Shown here in pieces: positions 1 to 7,960 of a stretch of DNA of 64,000 nucleotides. The notes beneath the pieces were generated by a model that saw only the letters and a program-made list of their open reading frames with translations, was not told the origin of the DNA and made no database searches. The DNA comes from Devosia yakushimensis (lineage in GTDB: Bacteria > Pseudomonadota > Alphaproteobacteria > Rhizobiales > Devosiaceae), in assembly GCF_030159855.1 (NCBI RefSeq), contig NZ_BSNG01000003.1, forward strand, positions 169,419 to 233,418. The letters run 5' to 3'. How positions within the stretch are numbered: the stretch's first letter is position 1; every line of letters begins with the position of its first letter. Made by a program: the position numbers and the translations under genes.

Positions 1-1222
1 CGGCGCAGCCCGCATGCCCCGCAATCTCGTCTTTGGCGCCGGTCAGCGTGGATCATTGCCGGGCTATGTTGGCGCTTTGGGTAAGCGAGCGCTGATCGTG
101 ACGGATGCCCGGTTGGCCGACGAGCCCGTATTTGCCGAGATGCAACACGGAATAGAGGCAGCGGGATGTGCCGTGTCGGTCTATTCCGGCACCGTCGCCG
201 AACTACCGGCCGAAAATATCGCCGAAGCCCTGGCCCATGGCCAGAAATCTGGCGCTGATGTCATTGTCGGGATCGGTGGCGGCTCCTGCATGGACGCGGC
301 CAAAGTTGTCGCTCTGCTCCTTGCCCATGGCGGCAAGGCCTCGGATTATTATGGTGAGTTCAAGGTTCCGGGCCCGGTCGTGCCGCTCGTTGCCGTGCCC
401 ACAACCTCCGGCACGGGCTCGGAGGTCACTCCGGTCGCGGTGGTGTCGGACCCCGATCGCGCAGTCAAGGTCGGCATAGCCAGCCCGCATCTGATCGCCC
501 ACACCGCCATCTGTGATCCGGAACTGACCTATAGCTGCCCACCGGCACTCACCGCCGTATCCGGCGCAGACGCCCTCACCCATGCCATCGAGGCCTTCAC
601 CACGCTGCGGCGTGACGTGACGCCGACCATGGTCCATGAGCATGTCTTTATCGGCAAGAATGCGATGTCCGATCACTACGCGCTCGAAGCGATCCGGCTG
701 ATCGGATCAAGCCTCAAACAGGCTTATGACAATGGGCAGGACCATGCCGCCCGTGAGCGGTTGATGCTGGGCGCGACCCTGGCTGGTCTTGCATTCGGTA
801 CGGCCGGAACGGCTGCTGCCCATGCGGTGCAATACCCGGTCGGCGCGCTTACCCACACCCCCCATGGCGCCGGCGTCGCGGTGATGATGCCCTATGTGAT
901 GGCGTTCAACCGCAGCCACGCCGAAGCGGAAATAGCTCAGGTCGCCCAGGCACTGGGGCTACCCGTCGAAGGACTGGACCAGGCCAAGCAGGCGCAGGCC
1001 GCCATAGACGCGGTTACGGACCTGTTCGCTGCCATCGGCATACCCCCCACCCTGCGCGCCCTGGGCATGAGCGAAGATAAGCTGGACTGGACGGCGAACG
1101 CCGCGCTCGGCGCTACCCGTTTGGTCAAGAACAACCCCCGCCCGCTCGACGCTGCCTCGATGTCGCTGCTGGTCCGCGCAGCTTATTCCGGCGAAATGGC
1201 GCGCCTCGGCGCCGATACATGA
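1..1222 (+). CDS. Iron-containing alcohol dehydrogenase (5' end probably outside window)
   Basis: NAD(P)-dependent group III alcohol dehydrogenase, or a maleylacetate-reductase-like relative, acting in the cytoplasm. The Rossmann-type N-terminal half carries the GGGSCMDAAK nucleotide-binding stretch. The C-terminal helical half carries the metal-ligand histidines in GADALTHAIEAF and in THTPHGAGVAV. An ATG lies at 14, but the frame is open to the window edge (reading GAAR before that Met), and family members usually have about ten residues before the FGAG motif, so the true start is probably upstream of base 1. It is followed 12 bp later by an aldehyde dehydrogenase, so the pair could oxidise an alcohol or sugar alcohol through aldehyde to acid. 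The substrate cannot be read from sequence. Family assignment is secure; specificity is not. Confidence 0.88.
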   Translation, partial: GAARMPRNLVFGAGQRGSLPGYVGALGKRALIVTDARLADEPVFAEMQHGIEAAGCAVSVYSGTVAELPAENIAEALAHGQKSGADVIVGIGGGSCMDAAKVVALLLAHGGKASDYYGEFKVPGPVVPLVAVPTTSGTGSEVTPVAVVSDPDRAVKVGIASPHLIAHTAICDPELTYSCPPALTAVSGADALTHAIEAFTTLRRDVTPTMVHEHVFIGKNAMSDHYALEAIRLIGSSLKQAYDNGQDHAARERLMLGATLAGLAFGTAGTAAAHAVQYPVGALTHTPHGAGVAVMMPYVMAFNRSHAEAEIAQVAQALGLPVEGLDQAKQAQAAIDAVTDLFAAIGIPPTLRALGMSEDKLDWTANAALGATRLVKNNPRPLDAASMSLLVRAAYSGEMARLGADT

Positions 1223-1234
1223 AGAGGAACCAAG

Positions 1235-2707
1235 ATGAACGTGCATAGCCCCGTCAAGCTGAGTTTCGATCCGCGTCAACTGCCCAGCGATCTCTGGATT
1301 GGCGGTAAATGGCGCCCTGGTATGACCGGCAAGCGGATGGAGGTGTTTGACCCCTCCACCGGTAAAGCGATCGCAACCATCGCAGATGCCAGCATCGAGG
1401 ACGCGCTTGATGCCGTTTCGGCAGCTCACACCGCTGCGCCGGGATGGGCAGCAACCGCCCCGCGCGAACGCGGCGAAATCCTGCGCCGATGCTTCGACCT
1501 CATGATCGCGCGGCGCGACATGCTGGCCGAGCTGATCAGCCTTGAAAACGGCAAGTCGCTATCCGACGCCAAGGGCGAAGTAACCTATGCCGCCGAGTTC
1601 TTCCGCTGGTTCTCCGAAGAAGCGGTACGGCTCAACGGCGATATCTATTCGGCGCCGAGCGGCGCCAACAAGATTGTGGTGCAACACCAGCCGATCGGCG
1701 TTGCGGTCCTTATCACGCCATGGAACTTCCCGGCGGCCATGGCAACGCGCAAGATCGCCCCTGCCCTCGCAGCGGGTTGCACCTGCGTGCTCAAGCCTGC
1801 CACCGAAACGCCACTGACTGCCTATGTCCTCGCCGACCTCTACCGCGAGGCCGGCGTGCCCGATGGTGTGGTGAATGTCATCACCACCTCGCGCTCCGGC
1901 GCAACCGTCAGCGCCATGCTGCACGATCCGCGCGTCCGCAAACTCTCCTTCACGGGTTCGACGGAAGTGGGCCGCAAATTGCTGCATGAGGCGGCGGACA
2001 ACGTGATTTCCTGCTCCATGGAACTGGGGGGGAATGCGCCATTCATCGTCTTCGACGATGCCGATCTCGAGGCCGCATTGGACGGCGCGATGATCGCCAA
2101 GATGCGCAATGGCGGCGAAGCCTGTACCGCAGCCAACCGCTTCTATGTGCAGAGCGGCATCGCCGACGCCTTTTCAAAGGGTCTGACCGACCGCATGGCC
2201 GCGCTCAAGGTTGGCGCGGGCTATGATCCGGCAACCCAATGCGGCCCACTCATCAACAAGGACGCGGTAGAACGCATCGGCGGGCTGGTAGACGAAGCCG
2301 TTGCAGACGGCGCGGCGGTACTTGCCGGCGGCAAGGCTGACGACCGCGCCGGCTTCTATTTCGCGCCCACCGTCCTTGCGGGCGTCAAAGCCGATGCCCG
2401 CATCACACGCGAGGAAATCTTCGGACCGGTCGTCGCCATCAGCACATTCGATCGTGAAGACGACGTCGTCGCGTCTGCCAACGACACCGAATATGGCCTG
2501 ATCGCTTACGTCTATACCGGCGACCTCGCCCGCGGCCTGCGGGTTTCCGAGAGGCTTGAAAGCGGCATGGTCGGCCTCAATCGCGGCCTTGTTTCGGACC
2601 CCGCAGCACCATTTGGCGGCGTCAAGCAATCGGGCCTCGGGCGCGAAGGCGCTCACCACGGCATCATGGAATTCTGCGAGACCAAATATATCGCCGTCAG
2701 TTGGTAA
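1235..2707 (+). CDS. NAD(P)-dependent aldehyde dehydrogenase, succinate-semialdehyde dehydrogenase-like
   Basis: A 490-aa aldehyde dehydrogenase that oxidises an aldehyde to a carboxylate in the cytoplasm. The cofactor-binding FTGSTEVGR motif is present, the general base is Glu263 in MELGGNAPF, and the nucleophile is Cys297 in GGEACTAANR. The AANR context after the cysteine is typical of the succinate-semialdehyde/glutarate-semialdehyde group, but many sugar-acid pathways use alpha-ketoglutarate-semialdehyde dehydrogenases of the same type. ATG at 1235 follows AGAGGAACCAAG. It lies between an Fe-alcohol dehydrogenase and an enolase-superfamily dehydratase in an apparent operon, so a role in sugar or sugar-acid oxidation is inferred. 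The exact substrate is unknown. Confidence 0.9.
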   Translation: MNVHSPVKLSFDPRQLPSDLWIGGKWRPGMTGKRMEVFDPSTGKAIATIADASIEDALDAVSAAHTAAPGWAATAPRERGEILRRCFDLMIARRDMLAELISLENGKSLSDAKGEVTYAAEFFRWFSEEAVRLNGDIYSAPSGANKIVVQHQPIGVAVLITPWNFPAAMATRKIAPALAAGCTCVLKPATETPLTAYVLADLYREAGVPDGVVNVITTSRSGATVSAMLHDPRVRKLSFTGSTEVGRKLLHEAADNVISCSMELGGNAPFIVFDDADLEAALDGAMIAKMRNGGEACTAANRFYVQSGIADAFSKGLTDRMAALKVGAGYDPATQCGPLINKDAVERIGGLVDEAVADGAAVLAGGKADDRAGFYFAPTVLAGVKADARITREEIFGPVVAISTFDREDDVVASANDTEYGLIAYVYTGDLARGLRVSERLESGMVGLNRGLVSDPAAPFGGVKQSGLGREGAHHGIMEFCETKYIAVSW

Positions 2708-2736
2708 GACGGCAAACCACCGAGGAGGAAAGAGCG

Positions 2737-3843
2737 GTGAAGATCACCAAAGTCGAGGCATTCCAGCTGGATTGGGGCGAGGGCAAAGGGCGCGCCGCCC
2801 TTGTCCGCATCGAAACCGAGGATGGCCAGTTCGGATTGGGCGAAGCCTCGCCTATGCAGGGCGGACTGGCGTCCCTGACCATTATCGCAGCCGATATGGC
2901 GCCATTCCTCGTCGGCAAGGACGCGCTGGACCATGCGGTCCTGATCGACACGCTCTTTCACAAATGCGTCAAGCTCGGCCCCGAAGGAGCAACGACAGCG
3001 GCCTTGGCCGCGATCGACATCGCGCTTTGGGACCTCAAGGGCAAGCTTCTTGGCCAGCCGGTCTATAAGCTGCTCGGTGGCGCCTGGCGCCAGAGCCTGA
3101 CCTGCTATGCCTCGGTTGGCGGCAATGCCTGGCGCACTGTCGATCAGACCGTGGAAGTCGTCACGCGGCGCGTGGAAAAGGAAAAGCCAGCGGCGGTCAA
3201 GATCCGCTGGGATGGCGACCGCACCAAGCTCGATGTCGACATTCCCGGCGACATCGCCAAGGCAAAGGCCGTCCGCAAGGCGCTCGGCGATGACTTCGTG
3301 CTCGGCTTCGATGCCAATAATGGCTATTCGGTCGGCGGCGCCATGCGGGTCGGCCGGGCACTCGAGGACCTGGGCTATACCTGGTTCGAGGAACCGGTGC
3401 AGCACTATCACGTCTCGGCCATGGGCGAAGTGGCCCAGCGCCTCGACATTACGGTATCGGCCGGCGAGCAGACCTATACGCTGCAGGGCCTCAAGGACCT
3501 CATCAATGCCGGCGTGCGCATGGTGCAGCCCGACATCGTCAAGATGGGCGGCATTACCGGCCTGATGCAATGCGCGGCCGTGGCCTATGCGCATGGCGTG
3601 GACCTGGTGCCGCACCAGACCCAGCCCTCGATCGGCCATCTGGCAAACCTGCACGTGCTCTCCACCATCATGCATCTGAACAAGCCGGTAGAGCTTGCCG
3701 ATGGCTGGGAACGCGCGGGTAGCGTGTTCAAGAATCCGTCCCAACCGCAGGATGGTCTGTTTCACCTGCCGACGGCACCCGGACTTGGCGCCGAATTCAA
3801 CCAGGACGAACTGAAGCGGAGATCTATTCCCATCACCGTGTGA
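2737..3843 (+). CDS. Mandelate racemase/muconate lactonizing enzyme family (enolase superfamily) dehydratase or racemase
   Basis: A 368-aa cytoplasmic enolase-superfamily enzyme. Such enzymes abstract the alpha-proton of a carboxylate with Mg2+ help, often to dehydrate sugar acids. The GTG at 2737 is preferred because GAGGAGGAA sits just before it; an upstream TTG at 2701 overlaps the preceding stop and has no such site. Visible residues are Lys155-x-Arg157 (KIR in place of the KxK of mandelate racemase), metal ligands Asp192 (FDANN), Glu218/219 (WFEEP) and Glu244 (AGEQ), and His293 (VPHQT). The residue pattern fits the MR subgroup with a possible acid-sugar dehydratase role. It is 22 bp before the first binding protein, so it belongs with the uptake genes. 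Substrate unknown. Confidence 0.88.
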   Translation: MKITKVEAFQLDWGEGKGRAALVRIETEDGQFGLGEASPMQGGLASLTIIAADMAPFLVGKDALDHAVLIDTLFHKCVKLGPEGATTAALAAIDIALWDLKGKLLGQPVYKLLGGAWRQSLTCYASVGGNAWRTVDQTVEVVTRRVEKEKPAAVKIRWDGDRTKLDVDIPGDIAKAKAVRKALGDDFVLGFDANNGYSVGGAMRVGRALEDLGYTWFEEPVQHYHVSAMGEVAQRLDITVSAGEQTYTLQGLKDLINAGVRMVQPDIVKMGGITGLMQCAAVAYAHGVDLVPHQTQPSIGHLANLHVLSTIMHLNKPVELADGWERAGSVFKNPSQPQDGLFHLPTAPGLGAEFNQDELKRRSIPITV

Positions 3844-3865
3844 AGCCACCAAGGGAGGAAAACCG

Positions 3866-5473
3866 ATGGCTCTGACGAGACGAAATTTCCTGATCAATGC
3901 AGGCGCAGTGGGGGCTGCCGCCAGCATGGGCCTTCCCTTCACCGCCGCTCAGGCGCAGGAAGGCACCATCACCATTGCCCTGGCAGCGCGCGCGCCGGCC
4001 GGTGTTAATCCACAGCAATCCGGCCTCACCGGTGGCGACAACTGGGCCATCTACCAGGTGTTCGAAACGCTGGTGCGCAACCCGGACGGCAAGTTCGCAA
4101 CCCGTCCGGAGGAGTTCGAACCGGGTCTTGCCGAGAGTTGGGAGAGCTCGGCAGACGCCAAAGTGTGGACATACAAACTTCGCCAGGGCGTGCAATTCCA
4201 CAAGGGCTATGGCGAGATGACCGCTGATGACGTGGTCTTTACCTATGGCCGCCAGCTCGATCCCGAAATCGTCACGGCCGGCAAGGTGCAGTTTGCCAAC
4301 ATCGAGTCGGTGGAGGCGAGCGATCCCTATACGGTCGTCATCACCCTCAAGCAGCCCGACCCGCTGCTGAACGGCGCGACGGTATCGGTGATGTCTGCCA
4401 GCATCATGAGCCGCAAGGCTTTTGAGGAAAAGGGCGAGGGCTATAACACCGATCCCGTCGCCACCGGTCCGTTCCAGGTGGACAGCATGACCGAACAGGG
4501 CGGCATCGCTCTTTCGGCCTTCCCCGAATATTGGGGGGAGCCCGCCGCCACGCCTAAGCTCAACATCACCTTCATCGCCGACACGACTGCCCGCACGCTA
4601 GCCTTTGCCTCGGGTCAGGTCGACATGATCGAGGGTGTCCGAGCGCCCGGATGGATCCAGTCCATGCAGCAGCGCTCGGCCGAAACCCTGTTCGACATGA
4701 CCAAGCCGGGCAGTTTCAACTTCCTGCATTTCAACCTGACCCGGGCTCCGCTCGACGACCTCAGGGTTCGTCAGGCCATCCGTTATGCCATCGACAATAC
4801 CGCATTGGCGTCGGCCTATGGTGAACAGGCGGCCCCTATGGTCGGCATTCTCGCGTCCCAGTTCGAAGGCTCTGTCACCAAGGAGGAACTGCCTGAAGAA
4901 CTGCAATACAATTACGATCCGGAGAAGGCCAAGGCGCTACTCGCCGAGGCCGGCCATGCCGATGGCCTGACCATCCCCTGCTACACCAGCCAGCGCGAAG
5001 ATTATTCGGCAATCATGCTGATGATCCAGGAGCAGTTGCGCACAGCCAACATCACGCTCGACCTCTCCATCATCGACCACAACGCATTCCATGGCGATAA
5101 CCGCCAGGACAAGAACGCCATGCCGCTCAACTCGTCGAGCTATGGCCCGGCGGTGATGAATGTCTTCCTGCAGCAGTGTTCGGCCGCTGCGGTCGTCAAA
5201 TCAGACGGCACCGGACAGGGCAATTTCAGCCATTACGGCGTGGCCATTCCGGGCATCGACGACCTGCTCACTCAGGCCCAGCAGGAACCGGACTTCGACC
5301 AGCGCACTGCACTGTTCAAGGAGATGGAAAAGAAGCTGCTGACCGATCTGCCAATGATCGGCATCATGACTTTGGGCTATGTGATCGCCCGCAATCCACG
5401 GGTCGATATCGGCTTCCCTGTCGAGGCGGGTTTCGCCTATTGGTCGCTCCGCAAAGCGACGCGCACAGCCTAA
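3866..5473 (+). CDS. ABC transporter substrate-binding protein, family 5 (first of two paralogues)
   Basis: A 535-aa periplasmic binding protein of the Dpp/Opp (SBP_bac_5) class. The N-terminus has a Tat signal (RRNFLI at residues 5-10, hydrophobic stretch, cleavage near AAQAQ), so it is probably exported folded. Family 5 proteins bind peptides but also oligosaccharides, and the glycosidase and dehydratase neighbours favour a carbohydrate or glycoside ligand here. It shares the blocks GVQFHKGYGEMT, ADTTARTLA and MIEGVRAPGW with the binding protein at 7961-9577, so the two are paralogues. The start has AAGGGAGGAAAACCG before ATG. It is followed by a strong terminator at 5478-5505. The cognate permeases are encoded at 12275-14091. 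Confidence 0.92.
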   Translation: MALTRRNFLINAGAVGAAASMGLPFTAAQAQEGTITIALAARAPAGVNPQQSGLTGGDNWAIYQVFETLVRNPDGKFATRPEEFEPGLAESWESSADAKVWTYKLRQGVQFHKGYGEMTADDVVFTYGRQLDPEIVTAGKVQFANIESVEASDPYTVVITLKQPDPLLNGATVSVMSASIMSRKAFEEKGEGYNTDPVATGPFQVDSMTEQGGIALSAFPEYWGEPAATPKLNITFIADTTARTLAFASGQVDMIEGVRAPGWIQSMQQRSAETLFDMTKPGSFNFLHFNLTRAPLDDLRVRQAIRYAIDNTALASAYGEQAAPMVGILASQFEGSVTKEELPEELQYNYDPEKAKALLAEAGHADGLTIPCYTSQREDYSAIMLMIQEQLRTANITLDLSIIDHNAFHGDNRQDKNAMPLNSSSYGPAVMNVFLQQCSAAAVVKSDGTGQGNFSHYGVAIPGIDDLLTQAQQEPDFDQRTALFKEMEKKLLTDLPMIGIMTLGYVIARNPRVDIGFPVEAGFAYWSLRKATRTA

Positions 5474-5477
5474 GAAA

Positions 5478-5505
5478 AAGGGGCGCGCTTCACGGCGCGC
5501 CCCTT
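5478..5505. terminator. Bidirectional rho-independent terminator
   Basis: An 11-bp perfect stem (AAGGGGCGCGC with GCGCGCCCCTT) and a 6-nt loop lie between the stop of the binding-protein gene (5473) and the stop of the convergent glycosidase gene (5517). An A-run on the left and a T-rich stretch on the right let it serve both strands. Confidence 0.9.
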
Positions 5506-5516
5506 ATGTTTGCGGA

Positions 5517-7712
5517 TCAGCCGATGACGGCGACCTCGTGATCCAGGATCGAGTCCACCGTAAAGACCAGGGCATCTCCATCCCTTCGTGTCGGCACCGA
5601 TCGCCCCGCCACTCTCAGCTCGACACTGCTGGCCTTGCTATCCGTCTTGAGGCGCACCTCGACCGGCCCGATGGGAACAAGGTCGTATTGCCGGCCAGGA
5701 ATGTTGGACAGCAGCAGCCGGTTATTGAGATGCATGATGTGACGGCCGTTCTGCTCGTAAAGCTCTGCCGTAATCACGCCTTTCGTACCGGACACTCGAA
5801 CCTTTGCCCGATCACCCAGCGCCCAGCGGACAGCATTGGCCAGCAACAGGGCATGCTCGAACTGGCCATCGCGGGCAAAGCACCGATCGATATCGGCCAC
5901 AAACCAGACCAGCTTGCCGCCGGACGCCGACGCCTTGACCGTGATGGCTGCATGGGTAGAGCGCGGCTCGCGCATCCAGGACGTTTCGGGCGGATAGATT
6001 GGGTATTCAGGAATGTAGGTCGCCAACACCTCCACCCCGTCATCCACGGTCACCATCGGCAGAAATCCGCCAAACGGCAGGGAATCGGTATCGTCCAGGC
6101 CATGGAGGACGGGATGGCGTTGGCCGGCCTGGCTCGGAGCCGTCGCGTCGCGCGAGCCATAAACGCCAACACGGTTTTCAGGCAACAGGCGCAGGTAGGA
6201 GTGGCGCTGATAGGTCTCGATATTGGAATCCACCGGCCCCTCGCCACCCTTGTCACCTTCGCCGCGGTGAACCCCGAACAGCTTGCCAAGCGCAAAGTCG
6301 CTGCGAGCATCGCCATGCTCGTTGGCGATTGACGTGTCTCCAGTGGCAATCACCGAGCCGCCGGCCGCCACGAAAGCCTCGATGCCGGCGATCTGGCCAT
6401 CACTCAGTCCGCCCATATTTGGGAGGATAATGACCGACACGCGCCCGAACGCCTTGGCAATGTCGTCGGCATGGAGCGGCAGGTAGGGAATGGCGTGCCG
6501 GTCCATCGCCTTGACGGCCCCTCGATAGGGCACCATCGTTTTAGTGCCGGTGGCATAACGCCCGAAATCGCGGCCAAAATAGTCCTGGTTTTGCTGTGAC
6601 CAGACGATGCCGACATCAGGGGTCAAGGTGCGGTTGACCAGCACATCCTGATTGGCCTCGTGCCAGCGGAAGATCGGCTCGGCCGTTTTATATTGGCGGC
6701 GATCCTCGTGCATGGAACCGATATGATGCCACCATGGCTGGATGCCACCCGCGAAACCGGACGACGACCACAGCCGCACTTCGGCCGGCGGCATCGAAGC
6801 CTGCCGGAACACGGCGGGCCCGCCGAGCTGATATTGCGGCATCGATTCCGGGATCAGCTTGTTCCAGCCCGCCATTTCATGCAGGCGCTTGCCAGCCTCG
6901 GTGTTCTGCTCGAAGCCGTCATGGGGATTGCGCCGCTGGTGATCGAGCATGACGATCGCCGCTTCCGGCATGATCTGCTGCAGATCGATGAAGCGGGCCG
7001 AATTATATAATGTTTCCCCGCCAATCATGCCCGACCAGATGCACTCATCCCCGCCGGCCTTGCGCGTCACGCGATTGTTGAGCTTCCAGAGTTCAGTCCG
7101 GCGTTCAAAGTTCCAGCGGATCCAGTCCCGATAGGACTTGTCCTGCCAGTCATGATCCTTGGGCAGTTCCTTGCCGGCATATGCCTTGAACTGGGTTTTG
7201 CAGTTGTCGCAATAGCAGATATGGGTGCGCGGCATGCCGGCCCAGCTATTGTCCGAGAACCCATCGGGATGGCTGCGTTCGATAATCTCCTCCATCACGG
7301 ACGGAAGATATTTGGAGTAGTATTCCGAACCGATGCAGGTGACGTATTTTTCGGCTTCTTTGTGCGGTGAGCCATCTGCCTTGCGGCAGATCCACTCCGG
7401 ATGCGCCTCGTAAAAATCCTCTGCGACACGGTTGGAGTCCATGCGTGCGATGACGCGCAGACCCTCCTCCCGCGCCAGCTTGACAATCTCGCCATAGAGA
7501 TCGCGCTCGCCCAGATGTTCGGCACGATGATGCAACGGGAACTTCGAAGGATAATAGGCGACGATACCGCCTGCATTGACGATCACGCCCTGAACTTTGG
7601 TCTTGCGCCAATGCTCGCGCCACCACTCGGCGTCGTAACGTGCCGGATCGATTTCTACGAGATTGGTCTGCCCCCAGCGCAGCGTCGTCTTGTACCATGG
7701 TTCAGCGCTCAT
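5517..7712 (-). CDS. Glycoside hydrolase-like protein with beta-galactosidase trimerisation domain (GHL6/GH42-like)
   Basis: A 731-aa soluble protein with no signal peptide. Roughly residues 1-350 look like a TIM barrel of the hypothetical glycosyl hydrolase 6 type: an alternating strand-helix pattern, the barrel-like segment GLRVIARMDSN, and a CYCDNC cysteine cluster after the DGFSDNSW strand. About residues 380-560 resemble the beta-galactosidase trimerisation domain (TPDVGIVWSQQNQDYFG, VIILPNMGGLSDGQ, GGSVIATGDTS). The rest is beta-rich. The ATG at 7712 is chosen because AGGAGGAGA precedes it; open frame continues upstream without a comparable site. It is the only minus-strand gene inside the transporter locus, between the two binding-protein genes, and shares the 7713-7960 promoter region. 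Likely it cleaves the imported glycoside; the bond and sugar are unknown. Confidence 0.78.
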   Translation of the reverse strand: MSAEPWYKTTLRWGQTNLVEIDPARYDAEWWREHWRKTKVQGVIVNAGGIVAYYPSKFPLHHRAEHLGERDLYGEIVKLAREEGLRVIARMDSNRVAEDFYEAHPEWICRKADGSPHKEAEKYVTCIGSEYYSKYLPSVMEEIIERSHPDGFSDNSWAGMPRTHICYCDNCKTQFKAYAGKELPKDHDWQDKSYRDWIRWNFERRTELWKLNNRVTRKAGGDECIWSGMIGGETLYNSARFIDLQQIMPEAAIVMLDHQRRNPHDGFEQNTEAGKRLHEMAGWNKLIPESMPQYQLGGPAVFRQASMPPAEVRLWSSSGFAGGIQPWWHHIGSMHEDRRQYKTAEPIFRWHEANQDVLVNRTLTPDVGIVWSQQNQDYFGRDFGRYATGTKTMVPYRGAVKAMDRHAIPYLPLHADDIAKAFGRVSVIILPNMGGLSDGQIAGIEAFVAAGGSVIATGDTSIANEHGDARSDFALGKLFGVHRGEGDKGGEGPVDSNIETYQRHSYLRLLPENRVGVYGSRDATAPSQAGQRHPVLHGLDDTDSLPFGGFLPMVTVDDGVEVLATYIPEYPIYPPETSWMREPRSTHAAITVKASASGGKLVWFVADIDRCFARDGQFEHALLLANAVRWALGDRAKVRVSGTKGVITAELYEQNGRHIMHLNNRLLLSNIPGRQYDLVPIGPVEVRLKTDSKASSVELRVAGRSVPTRRDGDALVFTVDSILDHEVAVIG

Positions 7713-7792
7713 TCGTCTCCTCCTGGCTTCCGGTTTTCCGGTCGCAAGAGCTAATGCAAAACCGGTCATGCGCCAGTGGCACAGCGCCAGCT

Positions 7793-7807
7793 TTCCGCGA
7801 TGTGGAA
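7793..7807. promoter_or_regulatory. Candidate IclR-type operator, copy 1
   Basis: The 15-bp box TTCCGCGATGTGGAA fits the pattern TTCCRCNNNGYGGAA. It is imperfectly palindromic and recurs in inverted orientation at 7835-7849, 42 bp away centre to centre (about four helical turns). It lies in the divergent region between the glycosidase gene and the second binding-protein gene. TTCC...GGAA spacing is seen for several IclR-family regulators, and an IclR gene lies at 17237-18025. The assignment is inference. Confidence 0.5.
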
Positions 7808-7834
7808 GCGTAAAACGCCTGCTGCCCCGGGAAC

Positions 7835-7849
7835 TTCCACTATGCGGAA
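7835..7849. promoter_or_regulatory. Candidate IclR-type operator, copy 2
   Basis: The box TTCCACTATGCGGAA is the inverted partner of the one at 7793-7807. The extended 17-bp arms match at 15 of 17 positions when one is reverse-complemented. It lies 112 bp before the start of the second binding-protein gene. The rest of the 7713-7960 interval shows only the two Shine-Dalgarno sites. Confidence 0.5.
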
Positions 7850-7960
7850 AACCGGCAGCCAATTGCTTTTGGCGGGGCGCTGCCGCCGTTAGCTTGGGCG
7901 GATGTTTCGCTGCCGCATGATCCGGGCAAGGAGTCGGCGGCCGACGCAGGGAGGAAAAAC

